64,000 nucleotides of DNA from Torreya grandis (Eukaryota > Streptophyta > Pinopsida > Cupressales > Taxaceae): contig JARHVA010008409.1 of the NCBI GenBank assembly GCA_037957365.1, positions 62,001-126,000 of the forward strand, given 5' to 3'. Below the pieces are notes generated by a model that saw only the letters and a list, made by a program, of their open reading frames with translations, made no database searches and was not told the origin of the DNA. Numbering within the stretch: the stretch's first letter is position 1; every line of letters starts with the position of its first letter. This document shows, one piece after another, positions 35,914 to 48,466 of this stretch. A program made the translations under genes and the position numbers.

Positions 35914-36985
35914 TGTAGACACTCATTCTTATCCACTTATATGTATAAATGGACATTGGAGTAACATCTTGTAAATAATGCAAGTTAAGCCTATAAATCA
36001 TTGGAATGCTCTAATTCATTAGTGTACATTACATGTATCTTATAATCTATATCAATGTATCCCTAACTAGGTAAATACACTGTATATAATCATAATCTTC
36101 TATAAATTCATCTCTTATCAATTTGTGACCTAGAAAATTAACCTTTTTAACCATGTGTGAGGGACAACCTATCAAAATTCATAAATGGCAATTAACCTAA
36201 TTAGGATTTCTTAATTGGTTAAACATATGTAAATGTATAGGTGAAAATCTCATGGTAAATTAATTTTTAAATTTATATTTCTATAAATTCATAAATCCAA
36301 ATTTATGACATCATTATGACATTACACACATATCTAAAATGATGTCACCATCATGACATCATCTATTGTGATTGTCAAGTATTCATAAAATATCAAACAA
36401 ATATCTATATTTGTGATCCATGCTTATTAATTGATAAATATTAATGTATTATCCCCTCCTAAACCTAACCATGGTTAAACTAAAACTAGAAACACTTGGG
36501 TTAGAGTTAGTTTAGAAGGCTATGAATACAAGGCTTCACCCATTGTTCTACTAGTTTATTTTGTGTAAAGTTATTATGCTAAAATATCTTTAAGTATCTC
36601 TTTTTTTGTAATGTTATGATGTAAAAATACTTTAAAACACCATGTTTTTAGTGTTATAATGCTCATTTATTGAGAGAGAGACAACCCAAAGCCAAAGCAA
36701 AGCCAAATATTACCAAGGTAATAAGGAGAGGTTGTACAAGGAGTACCATTTCCAAATATTCTTTAATCACACAATTGAGAACATCCATCCATGGAAAATA
36801 TACAACTCTTTATCTCAAGGAAGGTAAATGATGGTTGTTTTGTCTTATAATGATAGTTACTTGTATTTTGCTCTTGTTCCTTAAGTGTCTAGCCTATATG
36901 TGATATTTTTATTAGTGTATTTGTTATTGATTTTGATAATACTAAAATGATAATAATATCTACTCTTGGATTCATAATGATCACA
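35914..36985 (+). repeat. Left LTR of element C (about 1.07 kb)
   Basis: Starts TGTAGACACTCATTC and matches 44187-44751 joined to 49795-50315. Shared blocks include accatgtgtgagggacaacc at 36152 / accatgtgtgagggaaaact at 44433, and gaaggctatgaatacaaggc at 36515 / gaaggctataaatataagtc at 49850. Confidence 0.85.
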
Positions 36986-36988
36986 TAA

Positions 36989-37006
36989 TGGCATACCCAA
37001 TGGGAC
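36989..37006 (+). other. Primer-binding site of element C
   Basis: TGGCATACCCAATGGGAC lies just after the left LTR. It is the same type as in element A (TGGCGCC...TGGGG class), with most differences being transitions. It supports a Tat-like Ty3 assignment. Confidence 0.6.
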
Positions 37007-39830
37007 ACTCAACCTACAAAGTTCTTCTAGCTACCTTGTAGGACATTTTACTAACCATTTCCATACCAAGTTTTTGAAATAATTGCTAAAAAGTGAAGGA
37101 GTTTGACTATTATCCAAGCCACAGGGATCAACGATGATTAAAAAAATTGGTGTCAATCATTGGGATAAATTTTGATCAATAGGAACTGATAATGATCTTT
37201 ATGTCAAAAACACAGTCAAACTAAAAACCAAAAATGTAATAAAATTCAAGTTCTTTCTAGTTTTATTGGTACTTAACAAGCTATTTATTGCTTTTATAAC
37301 ATACTTCTTGTAGGTCAGTGAAAAGTTTTGGGTTTAAAATATTATTTCTCAAAGCATTTTTTTGTGAAAACATGTTTTTTTAGTGTGGTTTTAGGAATCA
37401 ACAATTATGAGGATAGATCAATGTTGATCATAACAATCAGCCATGATCTCTACTAATCATCAATGATTCTTTGTGTTTTTTTTAAAAAAAAAATAAGGGT
37501 TGAAATTTGTGTTTTTTTGAGATAAATTATAGGAATATAATATTGGATCAAACAAAAATTATTACCATAACTTGTTTTTAATGAATTAAGCTAAGGAACA
37601 ACAAGTTTTGATTCTTTTTAAATCCATTTTTCATTTTTGCAAAAGTCAAATTTTACAAATGTTGAAAAAATCATTCACATTTCATTAAGGTGTTTTAAAA
37701 TTCACTTAAGAACTTGTTTTTAGAATTTTTAAAAACTTGTACAAGTAAAATCATGGCCAAGGGGTAAAGAATTTTAAGCATATTTCAATTTGGTGTTCAT
37801 AAAAATAATCAACATCTTTAGATAGTGGTCCTAAGAGCTTTTCTAATTTTTGTTTGTTGCTTATCCTAGTTTCAAATTACTTAGAGTAGATTCTTTATTT
37901 TTAACAAAATACAAAATTTAGTGTGTTTGATCTCCCCCCATCCCCTTTAGGGAACTCAAGTGACCAAAAGCACTTAGTTTATTTCCCTTGATTGAAAAGT
38001 ATGTCAGAAAGTTGTGTATACTCTTCACAATTTTTGAGTGACTTGGGTGATTTAAAGCAACCTCTAAAGTGTTTCTTATTTTATTTATTTATTTTTATAC
38101 ACTTAATTTTTGGGTAGGATTTCATCACCTTCACACAAGTTTTGTATGGGTGTGTTGACCTTAGATTTCATCTCCTAGAATCATACCAACCTCACTATAA
38201 TGTGGGGTATACAAATTGGGTGAACCTTTGGATGGGATAGTGATGATCGGTTATACTGATAATCATAATGAGTACTCAGGACATACTTCAACTAGACATT
38301 GGACATCACTAATAATTACATCTCTAGAATTTCTATGCAAAGTAATTGACCCTTGCATAGGAATTCAGGTATTTTGGCTTCAATTGATGTGTTTTATCCC
38401 TTGTGTTAACCACATTTGGGACCATCTAGTATATGCAAAAATTATATATTTTAGATAAAACCAAATTTGTATAATATCATGCCAAATACCAAGTGATCCT
38501 CACTCTAAGTTCATGTTATGTGTCAATGATTAAAAGATAGAGGGGGTATTAAAAAACCCTACCTATACCTATACTTTATTTTATGGATTAACACTTCATT
38601 CCTCACAAGCATTGGTATATCGGTGGAAAGTTTGGTTGAATATATGCACACCCATGTCAATCATAGAGAATAAGATGATACATTTATTATAATTCTATTT
38701 TTATCTAATTTACATGTGTTTTTTTAGACTAAAATTGTTTGTATTATCACATCAAAATGAGTCATAAACTAGTTACATGTTTTTTAGACCACGTTAGCCT
38801 AAGATGTGTTATTTTGCCTATTTGATACCACACTTTTGCCTTAAAAATTTCCAAAAAATTTATGTGTGTGTCACTTTTTCAAATGGGGTGTTATTACATT
38901 ATCTATTCCATCCCAAGTATTTTCCTTAGAGTTTTGAAAAAAACCATTGTTATAATTTTTAAGTAAGATAAAATCAATACATTTCTTGTATTTTTTTAAA
39001 AACATTGCCTTATTTCAAACCAAGTTAAAAACCATGTATTCCATTGGTCTAAAATTGGTATTGTTATGTCATCCATTTAGGTCTAGAATGTTACCTATTT
39101 TAGCAATCTAAGTCTTTTTAAACCAAGTTTGAAATTTATTTTATGAATTTTAGATTCAAATTGATTGATATGCACCTATTCCTTTCTTAATTTTGGTTTG
39201 GATTTTTATATTTCACATTTAAATTATGCAACTTGGAATAATTCCTTTCTTACGTTGAAGACTCCATTTTACCTAGATTTAGGAAGTGGCCTATTTTACA
39301 TGTACCTCAAATTTATTTATTGCCTTAAACTAAGGTTGAAACTCTCTTTTCAAATATAACCTTAAGTATGGTTAGTTTACATTGGTGCCTTGATTATGAC
39401 CTAGGATTGAATGCTTCACTCATCACTCTTATTTTTGAGTACTTGAGATTGAATTTCTAATTAGTTTAGGCATGTGACTAGGGTGAGTGTCTTATACCAA
39501 GGTGAATTTTTTTTTGAATCATGTGCCTATATTGAGTCCATGTATTTCAAATTATTTTAGAGTTATATTAATTATCTAAAATGTTTTTAACTTAACAAAG
39601 TGTGTTTTAAAGTCTAGTTTTGTGCCTTATTTCCAAAGACCTAGTATTTACCTTTCATTTTTTTAGACCTAGTTATTTTAAAGTCTAGATTTTTGCCTTG
39701 TTTCTAAAGACCTAGAATTTTCCTTAGTTTTTAGATTTTTTTGGTACCTTTGGAGTCTATATTTATGACTTTTTTTCAAAGACCTAACACCATTTTAATT
39801 TTAATTTTATACCTAGATTAGATTTGTTCA
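37007..39830 (+). other. Element C 5' interior (untranslated-like)
   Basis: Collinear with 27800-29900 of element B. No coding domain recognised. Contains a 71-72-bp degenerate tandem triplet at about 39604-39795. The small open frames at 38216-38458 and 39165-39359 show no motif and are not conserved in B, so they are not called. Confidence 0.5.
39604..39795 (+). repeat. 71-72-bp degenerate tandem repeat, element C
   Basis: Three units with the core agtct..a.tttt.tgcctt...caaagaccta: the agtct positions are 39611, 39682 and 39754. Element B has a related but less regular stretch around 29515-29640 (aagtctaacttttgtgcctt at 29591). Confidence 0.65.
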
Positions 39831-39837
39831 AAACACT

Positions 39838-42160
39838 TTGATAAAAACAAGAATCAAACTTACCTTTCATTTGACCATTTATGTGCAAGACCTTAGACAT
39901 TGGATATATTTGAGACCAATATTACCATTGAAAGTTTTGGAGAAGATATATATTATAGGAAAACTTTTAACCATTTTTAGTAGTATACTAAGTACCTATT
40001 CCAAGTCCCGTTGTGTTTCAAACCAAGATCTATCCCAAGACCAATGCCAAGTTTTGTGGACCATGTTCAAGAATTATTTTTTATACCAAGACCACCCTCT
40101 TTGGGCTAATTAAAAAACTCAACCATGTCGATTATGATATGCCAATATTTACCTTCATTGGTCTAAATAAAGTAACAAGTTTACCCTTTCAATGATAACA
40201 TTACCCAATCTAATACATATGCCAACAATCTTCCTTTAGCCTACATGAGCCACCAAGATCTATAGTACCAAAGGATTAAAATTTTAGGCCCTCATCCTTT
40301 ATCCTATGCTAGCAACCAAGATTCACATCACCCATTCATTACCATTCTAGGCCCTCATAATTCATCCTATATTAGCAACCAAGCTTCACATCAGCCTCTC
40401 ATTTCCATTTAAGGCCATCATCCTTTGACCTATATTAGTGACCAAACTTCACAATGCCTTTTAATTAGCATTCTAGACCATTTTGAATATGGTGGCTCAT
40501 TATCCCAATAAGGTTACATAATTATGACAAGAAAGGTCATAGTCACCATCCCAAACCCATAGCTAGACTTTGTTGAGCCCATCTTAGATGAGCATATTTA
40601 TAAAGAGATCATTATTGAACTTCAAGTTATTTTTCAACCATTTAAAAACTTCCTCCATTTCATAAAATCTAATATGGTCTTAAAAACATAATAGATCCAA
40701 TAATTCCCTCTCTAAAAGCTATATTTTAAAGAAAAAAATGTGTTCAAAACTAATATTTTGAAACCAATTATAAGCCAAGGCTAAGAGAACCAACAAAACC
40801 ATGATGTTTTTGTTGAAACACTTTTTTTATGAGCTACTCAATGTTGAATCACCCTTTGACCTTGCCCTATTTTTAAATAAACTCACTTTAATGAGCCAGT
40901 CTCTATGGAGTTGTTTGTTGACCATTTTCCTTTTGTTGAGAAGCCTCACTTTGAGAAGATGGTCTTTATGGAGTCCTTCCTAGCTGAGCCTATATATGAA
41001 GAGCCCACTATTCAACCTCATACCATTACTCATATAATAAAAAACATTAAACATACAATCTTTACCACAACACTAGATGAATAATCAACATTAAATTCAA
41101 GTTATATTTTTGAACTAATATCAGATTTAGCATCAAAAGTAGAATCAACGTCAGTCTCAACATTGGATTTAAATTCCCTTGAGTTATACTTAGCTTCATA
41201 GTCAAAATACATTCATGGATGTTACAAAATTGGTTTCACATGCCTTGAAGATTAATTTGAATACATTTTTATCCTTAAATGGTTTTTGAGGATGATTGAT
41301 TTAACATCAACATAATTTATCCTAGTATCTTCTATGAATATTATGCTACCTCTTCACATTTCATTATCATTCTACTTACCTTTAACATCATCCAACATAG
41401 CCACTATATTAGCAATTCACCTCCCACAAGTGTTGATTGGGATCGATACAATCACACCTTATTTAATTACATCCATGGTAGCATATTAGTTGAATAATAT
41501 CATGGGGACTAAGACCACATTCATGTAGAAAAATAAAAATCTCCTAATGAAAACTTTTTAGAGGCACTAGGGGAAAATCAAATTCCAAAGTCAACATATT
41601 CTACTAAAACCTTATTTGAGTAACCATAATAAAATCAAATTTAAAAGTTAAAATTCCTTATTGAAACCTTTTTGGAGGCACTATGGGACAATCAAGACAA
41701 CTTTATTGGTGAAAATCTCTTCAAGGTGCCAATAGCTAAATACAATAATTTTTCACTTCTTGATGAAGACATATGAAAAATAACATTAATATATATTTCA
41801 CTCTATAACATAATAAAATGGAAGGATCTCTCATACCTAGACAATATAAAAATTTAGTTGTTCTATTGAGAGAATATTTATAAGTCTTTAACCCCACCAC
41901 AACCAAAATTATGTTGAATCTAGAATTAACAAATTATATGTGCCTAAAAATATCGATCTTCATTTGTTTCCTAAACATTATAAATTCCATTATGATCCAT
42001 ATCTTCATTATAAAACTAAACCTTTTATCCATTATTTTTCCTTACCATCCCTGGCTGCACTTTCCTTTACAGGGGCTACAAAGACATCTTGTCTCAATGA
42101 TTAGAGGAAATAGAATAATGACCAAAAAAGATCAAAATAACATTATTAGTGTCTAAATTA
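39838..42160 (+). pseudogene. Unrecognised element-C protein with 21-residue repeats
   Basis: Decayed copy of the protein seen in element B at 29949-32115, with the same order of parts. The tandem units at 40286-40490 encode the 21-residue type GPHPLSYASNQDSHHPFITI. They are followed by YGGSLSQ (about 40490) and then an acidic part (AEPIYEEPTIQPH; STSVSTLDLNSLEL; 40985-41190). The C-terminal segment at 41930-42105 reads VPKNIDLHLFPKHYKFHYDP, then FIHYFSLPSLAALSFTGATK. It has more stops and frameshifts than B. A small extra duplication (aatgaaaactttttagaggc at 41546, repeated near 41660) occurs only in C. Family and function unknown; gag-like by position. Confidence 0.5.
40262..40490 (+). repeat. 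63-bp coding tandem repeat, element C
   Basis: Units start at 40286, 40349, 40412 and 40475, each spaced exactly 63 bp and collinear with the array at 30255-30530. Unit text varies more than in B. Confidence 0.8.
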
Positions 42161-42399
42161 GTAGCACATTTTTGATATATCAGATATTTATAAGAGGTTT
42201 GGGATATAAATTTACATAATGAACTATTTTGGTGGTACCATATGCTGATCAGGATGAACATCTCCACATTTGCAAGAAAAATTTAACTATTTACCTTGCC
42301 TTTTCCATCTGCCATTCACCTTTCCATTATTTCATACATTTCCATGTGCCTTGACTTGACCTTTGCCTCACATTACCATCCTTTAATAATTTACCATAC

Positions 42400-44186
42400 C
42401 TTTAAACTACAATGACTTGAGGTCCTTCGATACTATGTAGGAAATGCTCAATTCACATTAAGGTCAGCTTAGTCACCACTTTTCTAACCATCTCACTATT
42501 TTGATATAAATTTTAGTAAACTCTCTTTCCATTTTATGATAAACTTAATACAATGATATAACCATTTTTAGATAGGTCTATTATAAATATCTAATGATTT
42601 AAGATGCTCCAAAAATTCCAAAAACATTCAAAACATTTCAAAATCCTAAAAATTACAACATCGACTTACATTCTCTTAGAGGGATATAAAGCCTGAAAAT
42701 CCAAAAACACTTATATTATGTAAACCTAGTCATCCATCCTTGATCCAACCTATTAAGTAAAATCCATTTTTTGTTCCAATCCATTCCATAGCCATTAGGG
42801 GTGTAGCCTTCCCTTTTCATATATCCTTGCTTAGGGACACTATCCAATTCACACTTTTAGGCCAATATCATAACTCTCACCCTATTGGGGAAAAACTAAA
42901 GAATGGAACTTATATCAAGATATATTATACCCATATGTTGCTACTTTACATAAATCCTTGCTTAGAGGCACCCACTATTTATCATTCCATTTATACTTCA
43001 CATGTAGATATTAACTTGCTTAATGATAAGATGCTTTTTGTTCCATTTACTTTCACATTTTTTGTGTGCTTGTTTTCTTATTTATTTGTTCATTTTTTTG
43101 CCCATTTATTTTATTTCATTATTTTTGCTTGACTCAATGTATATGCATTCATTGGGTGATCCTTGTACATTTCTCTTGAGTCCATTCATATTCATATGTT
43201 AACATTATCATAATGTTTTTTATCATTGGTACAATATTTTCAATTATTTATTGGATTGGGAGTCAATCCTTATGCACATTATGGCTAGGTCATATGCGGT
43301 TTTATATCATGATGCACACCATCATTTTCTACAAAAAAAATAATTTCAATGGAGCTTATAAGTAATTTTTCCATAGAAACTTCTTCTTGTTCACTTAGGC
43401 AAATCCTCCCACCCTCCTCGATTAAATCAACCCATTGATTATTCTAGTTATATCAATGCTAATAAGGATGAAGATATATAAATTGGTATGTACAAATAGA
43501 TCATTCACATCAATCAATTATTATTATTATATTCTATTTATCATTCCATTTTCTCCTACTTCTAGGTAAACTACATTATTTCGAGGTCTATTTAGACTAT
43601 GTAGGTAGTAATTAGATACATGATGTATCTTGGCTTAGCTCAATTGCCATTATTATTCCAATCATATCTTTCATCGCTTTTCATATCCTCATGTACCTAT
43701 TTATTTGTGGCTTCTTCATTCAATATACCATCACATCTATATTTTTGCATGACCATCTTTAAGCTGTGTAATAGGTTATATTATTGAGTTTTGCTTGCCA
43801 ATATACCCTACTAGGGTACAACCAATTTATCATGATAAAATATACCCTACTAGGTTAAAATAATTATTCAATCCAATTCATCAAAATGGTTATATTTGCC
43901 TTTGGTAAAATAATTATTATGACCCATCTACCCTGTTGGGGTGCATTCTTGTGCCACTACTTATAATCACCTTTAAAAAAATTAGTGTCTAAACATTTGT
44001 TACTAATTATAACTACCTTTGGAAAAATTAATAATTTTAAATTAGTGCATGAAACCATTATATCAATTGGATTAATCTCGCCCATAGGTTAATTTCATTA
44101 TTCTTCTTCCTTATTTTCAAGGGATGGCCCATCAATCATATGTGTCAACCACTCCATCAAGGGGGCATCATAGGCTTCCCAAAATT
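42400..44186 (+). other. Element C 3' interior without recognisable genes
   Basis: Expected place of pol, but no protease, RT or integrase motif is visible in any plus frame. The open frame at 42827-43132 ends in a Phe-rich hydrophobic run and has no family signature. A perfect odd palindrome TACCCTACTAGGGTA sits at 43804-43818, with partial repeats at 43842 and 43927. A G5 run at 44161-44165, about 20 bp before the right LTR, may be the remnant polypurine tract. Confidence 0.45.
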
Positions 44187-44751
44187 TGTCTAGAGTATCA
44201 TTCCATCATTCAATGGATTTTTATTCTTACCCAAGGCATTAAATTTATAATTATTTGAGAATATATTACCATGCCCATTCTTGCAACAACTTATCAAAAT
44301 CTAGAAATCAATAGAATGCTTTGATTCATCATCACACATAAAGTGCATATTTTAATCCACATCAATATTCAATAATCATCTTATAATAACTCATCTATTG
44401 TAAAATTATAACCTTGAAAATTGATATTTTTGACCATGTGTGAGGGAAAACTTATCAAAATCTAGAAATTGAAATTAACTTGATCAAGATTGCTTAATTG
44501 GTTAAACACATTTAAATGCATAGGTGAAAAGCTCATTACTAAAAAATTATTAAATTTATATTTTTAAAAATTTATAAATCTAAATTAATGGAATAATAAT
44601 GAAATCATCATGACATCACAAAAATATCTAAATTTATGTCACCATCATGACATCATATTTTAGGAGTTGTCAAGTACTCATAAAATATCAATAAATATCT
44701 GGATTTATGATCCATGCTTATTAATTTAAATATTAGTGGCTTGTCCCCTCT
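44187..44751 (+). repeat. Right LTR of element C, first part
   Basis: Starts near tgtctagagtatcattc, alignable with TGTAGACACTCATTC of the left LTR. It matches left-LTR sequence up to tatcccctcc (about 36451) and is then interrupted by element D. Confidence 0.75.
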
Positions 44752-44880
44752 TGATCTAGAGATTATTTTGGAAAAGATTCCAAATTAGAATTATACCTAT
44801 ACCATTACATAAGAATCATCAAGATCTTTCTAATGGTATGTGAAAATATAAAAACAGATCTCATATGCTCCTTATGCGGT

Positions 44881-45060
44881 TAGTCAAAGTAGGTCAACAC
44901 TAGTCAAACTAGAAAAATTGATGATCTTGGAATTTTTATGAACTATTTTCATTATGTAGAGCTTGTTGAGATATTTTTGACAAATTTAATAGTTTAAAAA
45001 ATAGATTTCATATGTGCCAGTTATGACCAGTCAAAGATATGGTCAAAGTGATGACGTAGC
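44881..45060. promoter_or_regulatory. GTCAA/W-box and TGACG cluster in LTR D
   Basis: Three GTCAA cores lie within 27 bp (agtcaaagtaggtcaacact, then agtcaaac, from 44882). Then come ATGACCAGTCAAAG, GGTCAAAG and TGACGTAG at 45023-45060. GTCAA is the W-box core and TGACG the bZIP/as-1 core. The right LTR keeps several at the same places (48598-48635 and 48763-48790). The cluster sits upstream of the TATA box, as stress-inducible LTR promoters do; the function is inferred. Confidence 0.45.
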
Positions 45061-45316
45061 CATAAAGTGACATGTTAATAGAGTTACGTGGTGAATGCAA
45101 AGCAATTTTAATATGAATAAAATATAAACCATCATATATTTAGGAGAAATTATCACCCCATATTTTTAAATACATAGGATATTATTAAAATTCCCATATT
45201 AAAATGTAAAGGGATAATATAAATCCCAAAAAAAATGGTGAAATGGGATGTTATCCAATCCCATCAAAAAAGGTGGGGATAATGAATAATCCCACTATTT
45301 TTAAACCTCTAAAAAG

Positions 45317-45324
45317 TATATAAA
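45317..45324 (+). promoter_or_regulatory. TATA box in left LTR D
   Basis: TATATAAA, conserved at 49054-49061 (tatataaaggggtga) in the right LTR, about 570-590 bp after the LTR start in both. Confidence 0.55.
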
Positions 45325-46048
45325 TGGTTGATGGGTTATTTTTAAATCATTCAAATGGGAATTAGAATTGGAATTCAGTGAATTCATTCCAAGGTTTCAA
45401 ATCCCTCATGGTAGATCTGAAGAGCTAAGAGTTGAGAGCAGAAGAAATGAAGAGCCAAGGCCAAAGAGTTGAAGAGATGAGAGCCAAATCAAGAGTTCAT
45501 TTGAGCCACTTTTTAAAGTCTTGAAGTAAGACTTTTGGTGGAAAAATTTAGGAATGTGAGATTGTTTTTCATGACAGGAAGGTTGAAGGTCCATCCATGA
45601 TTTTTAAGACTTTTTAAAGGTACATTGTTTACTTTTATGCAATCTTATAGGTGTGATTTAAGAAAGTGGAGAATCTATCTAAGAGTTTTGAGATTCTTCA
45701 AAATGCTGAACAAACACATTTGGAAGTGTTCTAGGAAGGTGAAGAATCTATCTAAGAGTTCTAAGATTCTTCAAAGGTTTGTACCACATGAATTCATTAT
45801 TGTTCTATAAGGGTTGTCTTGTACTTTCATAAATTTAATAATGAATTGGTTTAGCTAATTTACAAACCCATATATGTAGGCATTACCAAATTCTATAATC
45901 AACTCTTATGTAGTGTGGATGGTATTCTTACATTATTATTTTTTAAGTTGATTATTTTTTTGAATAATTTTGGTATATTTAATAAACTACCTAAAAGGAT
46001 CCAAGGTAATTATTTTTCATGAAAATTAGTGCCAATTTATGTATTATT

Positions 46049-46063
46049 TTGATATTAGAGTGG
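46049..46063 (+). other. Primer-binding site of element D
   Basis: TTGATATTAGAGTGG follows the left LTR. It is two or three transitions from the initiator-tRNA-Met site TTGGTATCAGAGC. Confidence 0.7.
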
Positions 46064-46149
46064 TTCTTGCTTGTTGTTAATAGTTTTTTTCATTGTGTTA
46101 GTGATATTTTATTTGTGTATTGACATGAAATCATAAGATATTTGGGACC

Positions 46150-47000
46150 AATTTGAAGCCATGGATTTGTATCAGTGGATTCAATTGCCCATAATGTTAT
46201 TATTATTAGGCATGGTGATACATATGGTTATGTCATGATGATGGGAGCATGCACAATATATGGTAGAGATGACCATGATTATGGTGATGTGAGTATGCAT
46301 TAGCATAGACAACACCAATAGATCATCAAATTCCAGTGGAAAGTAGAAACAATTTCTAATCAATTAGCATAAGAATAGGGATGGAAGAAACATCATCAAG
46401 ATGATCCTAGTACTTTAGCTAGTCTAATCTATAGTCATTGCTCAAGATGTGGACATGTGGTAGAATATTATTGGTTGAAATACCTTGATCATGCACCATG
46501 GTGGTTCTAATAGAGAAACATGGATAGAGGAAAGGCTCCTACTATTATGAGTATAAGTCAACAATTAGAATCCCTAATTTGATAGAGGATACCATTTGAA
46601 CCTCTAGGCATTATCTTATGATCTATGAGAGCCTCCAGGAAGAGTGTTATAATTTTTTTAGAGGAATGTTTCATTAGAATTGTGTTCAATGGGGACATTA
46701 GAATGGGTTATTTGACCGCTGATGTAGTGCATCAATTAGGCTTGCCAATGTTTCCACTACCACATGCCAAAATAATTGTCACATATAATGGTGTTGTCTA
46801 AGGTATGGAAACATGTTGCACCTTATGATTTATAGTTGGAAGAGAGTTATTAAACATGGTTAATATCAATATCATACCAATGGAAATGAATGAGATTGTT
46901 TTAGGAAATTATCTTTTCACTTGACAAGCATCTTTCATAGATGATAGCATAGAGCTTTGATTGGATCACACATGGATCATGTAGTTTGAGATAGGGAAGG
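46150..47000 (+). pseudogene. Gag/retropepsin remnant, element D
   Basis: Nucleocapsid and protease part of a polyprotein. A finger-like HCSRCGHVVEYYW at 46436-46474 resembles a shortened CCHC knuckle. About 200 bp later a retropepsin-like segment reads IVFNGDIRMGYLTADVVHQL, GLPMFPLPHAKIIVTYNGVV, then ETCCTL, IVGRELLNMVNINIIPMEMN and EIVLGNYL. This fits the plant Ty3 protease layout: an active-site loop near 46688, 'A-x-x-V-x-x-L-G-L-P', and 'I-V-L-G' before the flap end. The usual Asp-Thr/Ser-Gly is not intact (Asn-Gly-Asp here). Several stops. Downstream to 47560 nothing is recognised; RT and integrase are absent. Confidence 0.5.
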
Positions 47001-47560
47001 TCTCTAGACCTAGTCAAAATTATTCTAGTTATACATTAGACTCGTATGTACTAGGTGACCATAAAAAACCTAAAGGTGAGCTGCATGATGATACATAGGG
47101 TGACTACTGAAGGAATCAGGCCCATACTAGGATTCAATGGATGATAAGGAATCTTAGGTGGTAGTTAAAGGCTCTTGAGCATTTTGGTTTATCCATTTGT
47201 ATATGTTCATAGAGCTAACATAAATAATGTGCTCATTAGGATGTATGAATAAGACCCATGTGGATAGTATTGTGACATACACCATACATAGTTTTTAAAG
47301 ACCCAAGAGGCACTATTTTCATCTATATGTACATGCATTGTAAAAATTGTAGTTTTTTTTATTGTGGAGTCACATGTAGAGAATAATTGAATGATAGGTT
47401 TATCATAATTAGGTTGTCTTCTCACATTTTGTTAGACATTTTCCATTAATAATGGTATATGTAGATTAGTGTATGTTTTATTCTTGTTTCTATTAATTAT
47501 TATTCTATAGTGAATAGTTTAGCAGACCTAGGAATCAATTGGTCCACATGAAATTTTATA

Positions 47561-48310
47561 TAGAGGCCCTTGGATAGATGTGAAATATAATATGATGTTG
47601 ATGGACATTATATTATCTATGAATATTTTTGTGTAGAGGCCATTGAGGCCATGCAATAGAAGAGGACATGGATGCACATATAGAATCTTAGATCTATGTA
47701 GAGGCTTGTAGTAGCCATGTAGTAGAGGAGATTTAGGATTTTAGTTCTATATAGAGGCCCTTGGATGGCCATGTAGTAGAGGAGATCATGGATGTATGTG
47801 AAGAATATTAGATCTATCTAGAGTCTCATTATAAACATGTAGTAGAAGAGATCACTAGAATTTTGTGTAGAGGCTCATTATATCCATGCAATAGAAGAGA
47901 TCACTAGAATTTTTTGTAGATGATCATTTTAGACATGTAGTATAAGAGATAATTAGAATTTTTTTGTAGAGGATCATTATAGCTTTGTAGTATAAGAAAT
48001 CACTAAAATTTTGTATAGAGGCTTATTTTAGCCATGTAGTAGAGGAGATCACTAGAATTCTATGTAGAGGTTCATTATAGCTGTGTAGCATAAGAGATAA
48101 ATATAATTATGTGTAGAGGATGACTCTATATTTTCAATAGAGGAGATCACTAATATTATATGTAGAGGCTCATTGAAGCAATACAATATAAACTATCACT
48201 AGGCTTATCAGTATAGAGTCTCTTATGAAGCTGTACAGTAGAGGAAGACATCACATTCCAAAACCTAGTTATATGTAAAGGCTATTAATATCCATGGAAT
48301 AGAAAATGGA
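47561..48310 (+). repeat. 49-bp minisatellite near the 3' end of element D
   Basis: Units built on tgtagaggctcatta...atgtagtagaagagatcact. The tagagg-type landmark recurs at 47819, 47868, 47917, 47967, 48016, 48065, 48114, 48163 and 48214, i.e. 49-51 bp apart. Longer irregular units (53-73 bp) lie on the left and one of 61 bp on the right. The period is not a multiple of three, so it is non-coding. It lies between the coding part and the polypurine tract, where hypervariable 3'-UTR tandem repeats are known in plant Ty3 elements. Confidence 0.88.
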
Positions 48311-48456
48311 TCATGTAAGATGTGATTAATTAGTTTTTCCAAGTATTTTAGGTATAGTTTTAGAACCTGAGTAGACCGATAAGACCCATTAGAGTATCTT
48401 TAAAACTAACAAGCATTTTAATGGATACAAACTTTTAGTGGGCTAATATCCTTCTC

Positions 48457-48466
48457 AATAGGGAGG
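48457..48466 (+). other. Polypurine tract of element D
   Basis: AATAGGGAGG immediately before the right LTR start. Confidence 0.65.

Larger units (their letters stand above)
44752..46046 (+). repeat. Left LTR of element D
   Basis: Begins TGATCTAGAGATTATTTTGG and aligns with 48467-49789; for example aaaatgtaaagggataatat occurs in both (45209 and 48940). It contains W-box-like clusters (44883-44909 and 45027-45056) and a TATA box. Confidence 0.87.

Noticed and set aside
42827..43132. Open frame ending in a Phe-rich hydrophobic run, considered as a membrane protein
   Set aside because: T-rich sequence gives Phe/Leu runs by chance; no counterpart in element B and many stops around it.
47561..48310. 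Minisatellite read as a coding 16-residue repeat (VEAHY..HVVEEITRI)
   Set aside because: The core period is 49 bp, so the frame shifts in every unit; it is non-coding.
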